A DNA stretch of 13,925 nt from JAVVTQ01 sp036653595 (GTDB lineage: Bacteria > Bacillota > Clostridia > Oscillospirales > Ruminococcaceae). Positions 1 through 7,200 of this stretch are shown piece by piece. The first letter of the stretch is position 1, and every line of letters begins with the position of its first letter. The translations under genes and the position numbers were made by a program. The stretch spans positions 1-13,925 of the forward strand of contig JAVVTQ010000039.1 in assembly GCA_036653595.1 (NCBI GenBank), in the 5' to 3' direction. Below the pieces are notes generated by a model that worked only from the letters and a program-made list of their open reading frames with translations, searched no databases and was not told the origin of the DNA.

Positions 1-150
1 TTCGCTTCGCCTTGCGGCTGCGCCGCCGGCTATCGCTTCGCTTCGCCTTGCGGCTGCGCCGCCGGCTATCGCTTCGCTTCGCCTTGCGGCTGCGCCGCCG
101 GCTATCGCTTCGCTTCGCCTTGCGGCTGCGCCGCCGGCTATCGCTTCGCG
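1..150. repeat. 36-bp GC-rich tandem repeat array, about 4.2 copies
   Basis: Four exact head-to-tail copies occupy 1-36, 37-72, 73-108 and 109-144, followed by the first bases of a fifth that diverges at 150. The array reaches the left edge, so the true copy number is unknown. Each unit carries gcggc-tgc-gccgc, which can pair as a 5-bp stem, and the palindrome gccggc. There are no spacers between copies. The unit is exactly 12 codons long, so an Arg/Leu-rich frame stays open across it, but nothing suggests that it is translated. It lies just downstream of the last gene of the leftward operon (stop at 196), so it may sit in that transcript's 3' end. I do not recognise the repeat family. Confidence 0.95.
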
Positions 151-154
151 ATAG
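138..154. other. Perfect hairpin closing the tandem array
   Basis: The last repeat unit runs into ctatcgc-ttc-gcgatag, a 7-bp perfect inverted repeat with a 3-base loop. Inner units carry the left arm but not the right arm, so the palindrome exists only at the array's right boundary. For the leftward operon it lies 42 bases past the stop at 196, where a terminator could sit, but no T-run follows it on either strand. A processing site, a recombination boundary or chance are all possible. Confidence 0.6.
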
Positions 155-195
155 AAATTGCGTTGTAATCGGAGCAAAAATCAAAGTCCTTGCTG

Positions 196-528
196 TCAGC
201 TTCCGGCACGCTCTATGACATCAAAATCGGGCAAAATATTTTGCCCATTATAGTAATAATAAACAACGTAATTTTCGCGGTCCGCGGTGAGCCCGTAGTT
301 CTCTTCGAGATATGCAAGGTCAGGCGGATATGCACCCTCAAGCGCATAGCATTCCACGAGCGAACGCTGTATGCTCTGCAACTCAAAATCGAGTCCGTGC
401 GCCGCTGTCGCCTTCCTTGCACTCGCAGAGGCCGAGACTGCAATCGTGATGACGACGACAAAAATCGCCGTGGTTGCGACAAATCCGATATAATTCACAA
501 GTCCTTTTTTTCTCTTCGGCATCTCCAT
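196..528 (-). CDS. Small pilin-like (pseudopilin-like) membrane protein
   Basis: This 110-residue protein has a short basic N-terminus (MEMPKRKKG), one hydrophobic segment at about residues 13-32, and a polar tail. The tail contains ECYALEGAYPPDLAYLEENYGL-type sequence around residues 58-80. A Tyr-Pro stretch followed by a leucine-rich helix after an N-terminal hydrophobic helix is typical of type II secretion pseudopilins and type IV pilins. The cleavage region is unusual: after KKG the next residues are LVNYI, so the Glu normally at +5 of a mature pilin is missing. It may be a minor or non-canonical pilin, or an uncleaved membrane protein. Its ATG lies one base beyond the stop of the upstream GspF-like gene, so the two are probably translationally coupled. 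No strong separate ribosome binding site is visible. It is the last gene of the operon before the tandem repeats. Confidence 0.72.
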   Translation of the reverse strand: MEMPKRKKGLVNYIGFVATTAIFVVVITIAVSASASARKATAAHGLDFELQSIQRSLVECYALEGAYPPDLAYLEENYGLTADRENYVVYYYYNGQNILPDFDVIERAGS

Positions 529-529
529 A

Positions 530-1588
530 TTACGCTGAGGCCCCCATTATCTCAATCAGCGGGAACATTGCGCAAAGCATGACAATGCCGAGCACGATTG
601 ACAGCACAGCGACAAGCAACGGCTCGAGCAGCTCTGCAATGTGACCCAAAGAATCATAGACCTCTCCGTCGCAGCGATCGGCAATTTTGTCAAGCGCCTC
701 GTCGAGATTTCCTGTCTCAGCCGCAACGCGAATGAGAAGGCAGTCGCGCTCGGAAAAAATCCCCGAATCGGCGACGGCTTCCTGCTGAGAAATATTCGTC
801 ATAAGAGATGTTTTGAGTTTTTCGGCCTTTTGCAAAAGCCCCCTGTGCTCAATCAGCTTTCCCGCAGCGGCAACAGCATCGGCGAGATTAGAGCCGCCTG
901 CGACAAGCACAGAGAGCACGGAAATGAATCTGCGAACGGCGAGCTTTTCGATGATTCTCCCCGCTATCGGAGCTTTTTGCGCGAGGCGCATCAAGCGCTC
1001 CCTGCCCTTTTTTGTCTCGGACACCGCAAACACCGCAAAGGAAAATATCAGTATCAAAAGTAGCATTGCCAGTATAGCCACGCAAACATAAAAGGAGACG
1101 TTCATCGCCGCGGAGGTGTTTGCGGCATCAGCGCCAAAGCGCGACAAAACATCGGAAAAAGCGGGCAAAACAAAAGTCACAAGTGAGGCGACCACGACAG
1201 TCATCAGTAAAAGAAGAATTATGGGGTACAGCAGTGAGGCCTTGAGCTGGTTTCTGAAGTCTGCCTCCCTCTCATAGTGTGTCTCCAAACCCGCCAAAAC
1301 ATTGTCGAGTGTCCCCTTTTCCTCGCCGGCAGCAATCATGGCACAGGCATATGAGGGGAAGCATTCGGCAGAGATGAGAACCTCTGACAGGCGGACATGG
1401 CCTTTCATTCGCTCGACAACAACGGCAAATACAGCGCGAAGCTGTGATTTCGGGGGAAGATTTTCAGAGGCGCTCAAAAATCCCTCATACAAGGGAATGC
1501 CGGCCCTCATAAAGAGCGCGGCATCGCCGCAAAAAGTGGCTGTGTCGCGGCTGGAGAGCTGGCGGTCTGCCGGATTGCGTTTTATCAT
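530..1588 (-). CDS. GspF/PilC-family type II secretion / type IV pilus inner-membrane platform protein
   Basis: This 352-residue protein has the two-fold repeated T2SSF architecture. The first cytoplasmic domain (about residues 15-115) contains GEEKGTLDNVL at 89-98. Membrane segments follow at about 118-142 and 165-190. The second domain (about 215-320) contains the equivalent AAETGNLDEAL at 289-299, and a C-terminal membrane helix lies at about 322-345. Known family members sit in the inner membrane and connect the assembly ATPase to the growing (pseudo)pilus. Length is slightly below the usual 400 residues. The start is the ATG at 1588, which has a strong gaggag site 8 bases upstream. The frame extends to a TTG at 1636, but that has no comparable signal. 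No assembly ATPase (GspE/PilB type) or prepilin peptidase is in the window. The only partner here is the pilin-like gene immediately downstream. Confidence 0.9.
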   Translation of the reverse strand: MIKRNPADRQLSSRDTATFCGDAALFMRAGIPLYEGFLSASENLPPKSQLRAVFAVVVERMKGHVRLSEVLISAECFPSYACAMIAAGEEKGTLDNVLAGLETHYEREADFRNQLKASLLYPIILLLLMTVVVASLVTFVLPAFSDVLSRFGADAANTSAAMNVSFYVCVAILAMLLLILIFSFAVFAVSETKKGRERLMRLAQKAPIAGRIIEKLAVRRFISVLSVLVAGGSNLADAVAAAGKLIEHRGLLQKAEKLKTSLMTNISQQEAVADSGIFSERDCLLIRVAAETGNLDEALDKIADRCDGEVYDSLGHIAELLEPLLVAVLSIVLGIVMLCAMFPLIEIMGASA

Positions 1589-1596
1589 TTTTCCTA

Positions 1597-1602
1597 CTCC
1601 TC
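1597..1602 (-). promoter_or_regulatory. Ribosome binding site that sets the GspF-like start
   Basis: On the minus strand this reads gaggag, 8 bases before the ATG at 1588. It is the reason for preferring the 352-residue product over a 368-residue version starting at a TTG at 1636. The site overlaps one arm of a tiny cctc-aaaa-gagg inverted repeat at 1599-1610, too short to claim as regulatory. Confidence 0.75.
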
Positions 1603-1644
1603 TTTTGAGGCTTTTATATCGTTCGGTGAATGGCAAAGGCGCGT

Positions 1645-2589
1645 CTAGTACTCGCGCAAGGGCACATATTCGACGTCGCTGTCCTCGCCTGTCGCGGCAA
1701 AGGTTGTGTCCGCAAGCTGCCAGGATTTGCCGTCAAAGTATATTTTACGCCCGACCCAGCCGACATCGGTTATATAAATCATGTTCCAAGCGTGATAAAT
1801 GTCTCCCGGCTGCGCATAGCCGATTATGAGCTTTGCGGGGATGCCGTTTGCGCGCAGCATCGCGGCAAAGAGCGCAGAATAATCATAGCAGATGCCCTTG
1901 CCCGAGGCCAGAGTTTTGTCGACGCTCGGAAGGTAGTCGACAATCGACTCGTCCTTGATAAGCCGAGCCTTTTCATAGTCATATGCGATGTTTTGCGAGA
2001 TATAGTTGAAAAGCTTCGTCACCTTTGTGAGATCGTCAAGAGCACCGGAGGTCAGTTCAAGTCCCTTTTGAACGGCGTCCGAAGAGCGGTCATAGGAGAC
2101 TATCTGGCTGGGAAGCAGAAAAGCAGAATTCTCACTCTCAAGCGCCGCATCGACGGAACATGTGAGCCAGAGAGCATATTTATCGCCCTCTACCTGTTCA
2201 AGAACGCTGATTTTGTATTCGCCGCTTCCCATCTGCAATGGGAAAGGCGTCGGAGAACCGTCAGGGCTCAAGCTGTAATAATAGGACATTTTGCCCTTTT
2301 CCACCTTGAGTTTCAGTTTATTCTTATACTCATGGTCATATTGCAATAGAATATAACCATTATGCGCTGCCGAAACATCTATTTGCACATAATCGTTTTT
2401 GGCGCTGACTACCTCGATTTTCCCCGAAACGCGAACCTTTTCGAGCCTGCTCTCGATATCGTCGGGATTGACAGGTAGAGCGGCTTTTTTTGCAAGGTTG
2501 TCGTCGGAGGGCGTGCATGACGAGGCAAAAATCAGCGCAGCCGCCATCAGCAGCATTGCGGCACAACAAGTTACCTTCCCTCGCAGCAT
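1645..2589 (-). CDS. Transglutaminase-like (papain-fold) lipoprotein
   Basis: This 314-residue protein starts with a lipoprotein signal peptide: basic MLRGK, a hydrophobic stretch, then FASSC with Cys25 as the lipidation site. It should therefore be anchored on the outer face of the membrane. Residues about 45-165 form an unrecognised, probably beta-rich domain. The C-terminal part (about 180-300) is a transglutaminase-core domain. GKGICYDYSALFAAMLRANG surrounds nucleophile Cys234, YHAWNMIYI holds His266, and WQLADTTF holds Asp294, giving a complete Cys-His-Asp triad. Bacterial members of this superfamily are proteases, transamidases or peptidoglycan-associated enzymes; the substrate cannot be read from sequence. 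A good ggag site stands 7 bases before the ATG. The gene lies 30 bases after the regulator gene and 56 bases before the GspF-like gene, so it is probably co-transcribed with them. Confidence 0.9.
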   Translation of the reverse strand: MLRGKVTCCAAMLLMAAALIFASSCTPSDDNLAKKAALPVNPDDIESRLEKVRVSGKIEVVSAKNDYVQIDVSAAHNGYILLQYDHEYKNKLKLKVEKGKMSYYYSLSPDGSPTPFPLQMGSGEYKISVLEQVEGDKYALWLTCSVDAALESENSAFLLPSQIVSYDRSSDAVQKGLELTSGALDDLTKVTKLFNYISQNIAYDYEKARLIKDESIVDYLPSVDKTLASGKGICYDYSALFAAMLRANGIPAKLIIGYAQPGDIYHAWNMIYITDVGWVGRKIYFDGKSWQLADTTFAATGEDSDVEYVPLREY

Positions 2590-2619
2590 TGACCTTCTCC
2601 GTTAACACTATATTTGTGA

Positions 2620-3843
2620 TTAAGGCTTGACTTTCTCGCTCACAATCTGAGAAATTCCCCGAATATCGGAAACGCAGATGATATTTTTGCGCATATATTT
2701 TTTCGAAAAAGTCTGTTCAAGGCGCTTAAATGCATAGAGGCAGCCTCTGACATCGGTGTTTGGCATCAGCACAAGCATCTGGTCATTGGCCAGAGTGGTC
2801 GCTATGTCGCAGCGTCGGAAAGTGGACAAAATGAGCTTGTGGAGAAAAGATGCGGCATTTTGCAGGTCTTTTGCCGGGACGTCGGCTTCGCCTGATTTTT
2901 CGAGGCGAAGAGATAAAAGGGCGGAATCCTCACCGCTGCGCTTAAAGGTGCGAAGCAACAGCTGATAAATTCTGCGAAAGACATAGAGCTCGCAAAACAG
3001 CGTGTTGTCGTCGACGGTGTCGGCCCCGCTTCCGACGAGAAGCTCCGAGACGGCTTCGCGGCCGGACAAGCTTTGGACGGAATGGGGGGAGGAGACGAGC
3101 TGTCTCATCTTTGGCGACACGTCTATTCCCAAATCGAAAAAAAGCTTTTTTGAGATGTAGTCGAAGTATTCCAGTGCCTTTGCCCGCTTATTAAGCCGCA
3201 TGAGCGCGTCGAGCAGAATTTCGTGCAGACCCTCTTCGTATGGGTCGAATTGGATGGCATACTCACAGATATCGGCAACGCGCAAGTAGTTGGACTGTGT
3301 GCGGAAATGGTCACATATTTTATAGGCGCAGCGGTCAAAAAGACCTCTGTAATGGGCGGCTATGGGCATAATCCAGCTCTCCGAGTCTGTCCCCTTCAAA
3401 AACTCGCCCTTGTACATGCGAAAGGCGCGAATATACTTTTTTGCGGCGAGAGAAGCATTCTTCTCAGTGTCGGCATGGCTGCAAAGCTCTGCGAACTTAG
3501 AGGTATCAAGCTCGACGGGACAATCGGGATTCCACATATAGCAGTTTTGGGAAAATGTTATGAAAACGGCATCGCCGCCATACGGCTCAGCCAAAATCTT
3601 GCGAAGCCTATAGGCGAGATTGTACAGCGCGCTGATGGGGTTCTTGACCTCGTTGTCCTCCCATAAAATCTCGATGATGGATTCTGTGGAGAGAGGGATA
3701 TTCGGGTGAGCTGCCAGGTACTTGAGAAGTGTCCACACATGGCTTGTCCTGGGAAGCTTGTCCGTCAGTACTTCTGCACCGATGCGCGCGTCAAAGCCAC
3801 CGAGCATAGAGATTTTCAGCGGAGCAACGACCTTTTTATCCAT
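2620..3843 (-). CDS. SARP-type transcriptional regulator (winged helix + BTAD) with degenerate GGDEF-like C-terminus
   Basis: The product is 407 residues from the ATG at 3843, chosen because gagggg lies 7 bases upstream. An in-frame ATG at 3864 adds seven residues (MQLRGVS) but has no such site. Numbering here uses the shorter form. Residues about 8-105 resemble the OmpR-type winged helix of AfsR/SARP regulators: a LGGFDA strand, LLKYLAAHP, an ESIIEILW helix, and an ALYNLAYRLRKIL recognition region. Residues about 110-250 match the bacterial transcriptional activator domain (TPR-like), with DPYEEGLHEILLDALMRLN and the FFDLGIDVSP ending. Residues about 285-390 look like a GGDEF domain (LILSTFRRCDIATTLANDQMLVLMPNTD), but the signature is replaced by LANDQ, so cyclase activity is not expected. 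It is the first gene of the leftward operon and divergent from the giant surface-protein gene, which suggests local control of both. Confidence 0.85.
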   Translation of the reverse strand: MDKKVVAPLKISMLGGFDARIGAEVLTDKLPRTSHVWTLLKYLAAHPNIPLSTESIIEILWEDNEVKNPISALYNLAYRLRKILAEPYGGDAVFITFSQNCYMWNPDCPVELDTSKFAELCSHADTEKNASLAAKKYIRAFRMYKGEFLKGTDSESWIMPIAAHYRGLFDRCAYKICDHFRTQSNYLRVADICEYAIQFDPYEEGLHEILLDALMRLNKRAKALEYFDYISKKLFFDLGIDVSPKMRQLVSSPHSVQSLSGREAVSELLVGSGADTVDDNTLFCELYVFRRIYQLLLRTFKRSGEDSALLSLRLEKSGEADVPAKDLQNAASFLHKLILSTFRRCDIATTLANDQMLVLMPNTDVRGCLYAFKRLEQTFSKKYMRKNIICVSDIRGISQIVSEKVKP

Positions 3844-3906
3844 GGACACACCCCTCAATTGCATTCAAGACAGCGCGGCAATATTCAAAAACTGTTTATG
3901 AGCAAT

Positions 3907-3935
3907 ATTATACAACATACGACACGCAGAAACAA
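3907..3935 (-). promoter_or_regulatory. Sigma-A-type promoter of the leftward operon
   Basis: On the minus strand, TTGTTT (3930-3935) is followed by a 17-base spacer and a perfect TATAAT (3907-3912). Transcription would begin near 3900, about 55 bases before the regulator ATG at 3843. The -35 element is weak (three of six consensus bases), which suits an activated promoter. This is a motif reading only. Confidence 0.65.
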
Positions 3936-3959
3936 GAATAACAGATTTGGAACAGAGTT

Positions 3960-3984
3960 GGTGTATTTCGGTGCAAAAGGGGTG
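3960..3984. promoter_or_regulatory. GGTG direct repeats at helical pitch, candidate activator site
   Basis: GGTG occurs at 3960-3963, 3970-3973 and 3981-3984, with spacings of 10 and 11 bases, so all copies face the same side of the helix. A further GGTGT at 4046-4050 lies just before the rightward -35 element. SARP regulators in actinomycetes are known to bind short direct repeats at about 11-base pitch, and a SARP-type gene is adjacent. The short core means chance cannot be excluded. Confidence 0.35.
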
Positions 3985-4052
3985 AAAAAACTATCGAATA
4001 CTCACAAAATTCCCTAAAAATCAAAATTGAACAGGAAATAGGAACGGTGTGA

Positions 4053-4080
4053 TTGATATGAGATTGTATAAGTATATTAT
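4053..4080 (+). promoter_or_regulatory. Candidate sigma-A promoter of the giant surface-protein gene
   Basis: TTGATA (4053-4058), a 16-base spacer and TATTAT (4075-4080) form a reasonable vegetative promoter. The predicted start is near 4087, giving a leader of about 58 bases before the ATG at 4145. The surrounding AT-richness makes alternative -10 matches possible, for example tataag at 4067. Confidence 0.5.
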
Positions 4081-4093
4081 TAGAGTACTAATA
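4078..4093. promoter_or_regulatory. Small palindrome over the predicted rightward transcription start
   Basis: tattag-agta-ctaata has 6-bp perfect arms and a 4-base centre. The left arm overlaps the -10 element and the right arm covers the predicted start site, an operator-like position. The AT-rich setting raises the chance of a fortuitous match. Confidence 0.3.
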
Positions 4094-4130
4094 TATATAA
4101 ATTAATAATAATAATACATCGATTACTTTT

Positions 4131-4136
4131 GAGGAG
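4131..4136 (+). promoter_or_regulatory. Ribosome binding site of the giant gene
   Basis: gaggag lies 8 bases before the ATG at 4145. The ATG is followed at once by a basic and then hydrophobic signal peptide, so the start is well supported. Confidence 0.85.
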
Positions 4137-4144
4137 ATTTGCAA

Positions 4145-4231
4145 ATGAAGAAAAATGTCGAGAGGATAATGTGCCTGATTCTCGTGGTGGTTATGCTTGT
4201 CGCAATTTTTCCGGCAGTAGACCTGTCCGCG
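4145..4231 (+). other. Signal peptide of the giant surface protein
   Basis: Residues 1-29 have a basic start (MKKNVER), a hydrophobic core (about residues 9-22, IMCLILVVVMLVAI) and a small-residue end (VDLSA, then STANV). This suits Sec export and signal peptidase I cleavage near residue 29; cleavage after FPA (residue 24) is also possible. Cys10 lies within the hydrophobic core, where a lipobox is not expected, so a lipoprotein is unlikely. There is no YSIRK-type motif. Confidence 0.85.
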
Positions 4232-7200
4232 TCGACGGCAAATGTAACGCTCGAGACAAGGATTCGCGCGGGAACGGCGGAGAATGCAGAGGAGATTTCG
4301 AGCGTTGCAAGCGGCGAGGAGTTCTGGCTGCAAACGACGTATGCATTTTTCCCAAACAGCTCGAGCGCCGCGTACAAGTCGCCGGTGCTCACTGTCGAGA
4401 TACCGAAAGGCATTGTCGTCAGCAAAGAGGGCATAAGCATAAACTCCGATGTCAGCTCCTATGACATATATACGATATCTGGCAAAACGGTGGCCTTGTT
4501 CCAGCTCAACGACGACGTTGACCCGGGAGCCACAAAGACCATCTCGATACGCGCTGCTTTTGAGAAAATGACCACGGCAAACAATGCAGAGGTCGAGTTT
4601 GTGGCAAAAATGGACGGGCAGTATGCGCCGGACTACGAAAACGACAAGGACAACTTTGTCGCCTTCGAAACGGTCGTGTCAAAGTCCCCGATGAAGAGCA
4701 CTGCCTCGGACGAGTGGCAGATAGAGAAGACGGTCGACTCATATCCGAACGGAGGCGACCGCGACTGGTTTTTTGTCAAATACAAAATAACGGTCGACCT
4801 CCTCAATTCAATGCTGTCCGACAGATACGGAAGACTTGAGTTTGCCGACGGAAAATACTCGGTGACAGACATCTTCCCCGTCGCCCCCGTGAGAGACGGA
4901 GGTGCGCATTTTGTGGAGATTTCCGCAGACGGAATAAAAATGTCCGAGGGCGTAAATTTCACCAAAAAAGAAAAGGCCGACGGCACGCTCGAGTCGCTGA
5001 CTATAACAGATTACAACAAGCTTGCGACCGAGGGCGGCAATATCCCGGCGGGGGCATCGATAAGAAGCGATTATTACATAACCGTAAAATTTAAAAAATC
5101 AGCTTATGAAACCTCCTCAAATCAGGAGCTGAAAGAATATATACTCAAAAACAATTCGACGCTTAAATACACGCTTGTGACAACAAAGGATGAGGTTGTA
5201 AAGACCTCCGATGCTGACGTTACACTCGGGTGGTACGAGTCGATTAAAGGCTCGTTTCCGATCACGGTTCAAAAAATGCTGTCTGTTGGCGGACGAGAGT
5301 TTCCCCTTGACGACAAGGCGCTTGCAGACGGATATACAACAGCATCGTTTTCGCTTTATATGGACGAGAAATGCACGAAGCCCGCAAAGGACATAAAAGG
5401 CGCGGTGATAACCCCTGCCGAAAAGAAGACCGACAACAGCGGCAGGGTAACATTTGAAAACCTGCGCGAGGGCGACTATTGGCTCAAGGAGACGGCGTCG
5501 CCAAAGGGCTTTGGCACGATGGCGCAAAATCCGCTCAAGATAACGCTTGGAAGTGATGGACGCGTGACATACAACGGCGCGAGCGGGGTCACCAAAGTCA
5601 CTGTCACGGACACGGCGACGGACACGGGTATTGTTGAATTTTGGAAAAAGGGCATCGGCTCCTCGGACGCCGGCGCAGTCGCGCTCAAGGGCGTCGAATT
5701 TGAACTTTTGAAGAACGGCGCGGTTATTGCTGCGGCGGCCTCGGACGACAGCGGCTATGTTCACTTTGACGCTCTGGAGGCAGGGACATATGAAATCAGA
5801 GAAAAATCGCTTCCGAAAGAATTAAAAGGCGAATACCAAATTCTCACGGGGACAAAAACTGTCACGGTGCTCGGAAATGATATAGTCAGCCCGAACAGCG
5901 ACATTGCCGCAGAGACAGGCATAATCCTCAACCGCTCTCAGCTCGGGAGACTGAAAATTTTCAAAACCGACGAATCAAAACCCGCAAAAAATCTTGCGGG
6001 CGCCGTATTCGAGATATATGGTCCCTTTGCATCTATGCCGCAGAGCGGGACAAAGCCGATTGCGACAGCGACAGTTTCGGCCGAAGGCTGGCTCTCGGAG
6101 CCGCTCGAAGCCGGGAAATACTGGATTAAGGAAACAAAGGCGCCGGCCGGTTATGTGTGCAGCAGCGCTTGGATTGAAGCTGAGGTTGCGTCAAACACAA
6201 CAAAGTCGGTTTATGTGACAAACGAAGCTTATTCTGTGCTCGCAATATACAAATACGGAGCATGGGGTACAGACCTCGAATATACAGGACTTTCAGGCGC
6301 TACTTTCAAGGTCTATGACGCGCCTGTGGGCGGAAACGTTGTCACTACACTCATATCCACAACAGATGCGACAGGCGTCCCCATCTGGCACTCCGACAAT
6401 GACGAGACGTCGTTTACAACGGCGGCGGCCCGCGTAAAGGCAGGCACCTATTACCTCGAGGAGGTTTCTGCCCCCGTCGGTTATCAGAAGCTTGACGCAA
6501 GAATTATGGTCACGCTCGGCAAGGGCGAGACGGTCATTCAAAAGGTGACAAACTACGCCGATTATTCGCGCATCAGAATCAGAAAGACGGACAGCAGAAG
6601 TCCGTATGCCCCACTAAAGGGCGTCTCGTTTGAGCTGTACTCAGACGAGAAGTGCACAAAGCTCGTCGAAAAGATGACAACCGATGCAAACGGCGTTGCG
6701 ATGTCTCGTCTGTTGCCGGTGGCGGGCGCCAAATACTACATCAAAGAAACCTCCACTCCAAACGGTTATGTCGCGGAGACGCGTGTCATAAACGGCGTCA
6801 CACCGGAGGGCATGGCGGCCTTTGACAAGACGGGCATAGAGCTTGCCAACAATTCTGAGGTGCGCATAGGTGTGCCAAACGACAAGCAGGTCGGAATCAC
6901 AATTGTCAAAAAGGACTCTGCCCCCTCCTCGGGCGGTGCGGCGATATATCTGGGCAATGTCCGGTTCGAGCTGTATGACAAAGATCCTGCCTCTTCGCCT
7001 GCGCCTGCCGCAATTGCAGCCGGCACGACAAAGGACAAAACGGGAGAAGTCAGCTTTAACGGACTGACGCCCGGGAAAACATATTGGTATAAAGAAGTGG
7101 CGGCACCCAGCGGATATTTTGTCAATGCAAATGCAGTCGCTTTTGTCGCACCTAGCTCGGCGGATGCCGACGCGGTGCTGACAGTGGATGTCACAAACGA

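Larger units (their letters stand above)
3844..4144. promoter_or_regulatory. Divergent AT-rich intergenic control region
   Basis: These 301 bases separate the regulator start from the giant gene start and are visibly richer in A and T than the flanking genes. They hold one recognisable promoter on each strand, a cluster of GGTG direct repeats in the middle, a palindrome over the predicted rightward start site, a direct repeat of caaaatt (4005-4011 and 4022-4028), and a taa-rich leader around 4099-4113. No convincing small gene or hairpin-plus-T-run terminator is visible. Confidence 0.8.

Noticed and set aside
1..150. CRISPR array
   Set aside because: Repeat length would fit, but copies abut directly with no spacers.
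138..154. Rho-independent terminator for the leftward operon
   Set aside because: The stem is perfect, but no T-run follows on the minus strand; the sequence continues into GC-rich repeat units.
12..218. Plus-strand Arg/Leu-rich open frame across the tandem repeats
   Set aside because: It exists only because the 36-bp unit is a multiple of three. There is no ribosome binding site, and its low-complexity product is typical of repeat DNA.
1599..1610. cctc-aaaa-gagg hairpin over the GspF-like ribosome binding site as a translational switch
   Set aside because: A 4-bp stem is too weak and too likely by chance to claim regulation.
1589..1636. Longer GspF-like protein from TTG at 1636
   Set aside because: The added 16 residues are not part of the family domain, and the strong ribosome binding site points to the ATG at 1588.
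1630..2349. Plus-strand frame of 239 codons opposite the lipoprotein gene
   Set aside because: The minus-strand frame has a signal peptide, lipobox, catalytic triad and ribosome binding site. The plus-strand product has none of these.
3223..3666. Plus-strand frame opposite the regulator gene
   Set aside because: It is a shadow of the well-supported SARP-type coding sequence.
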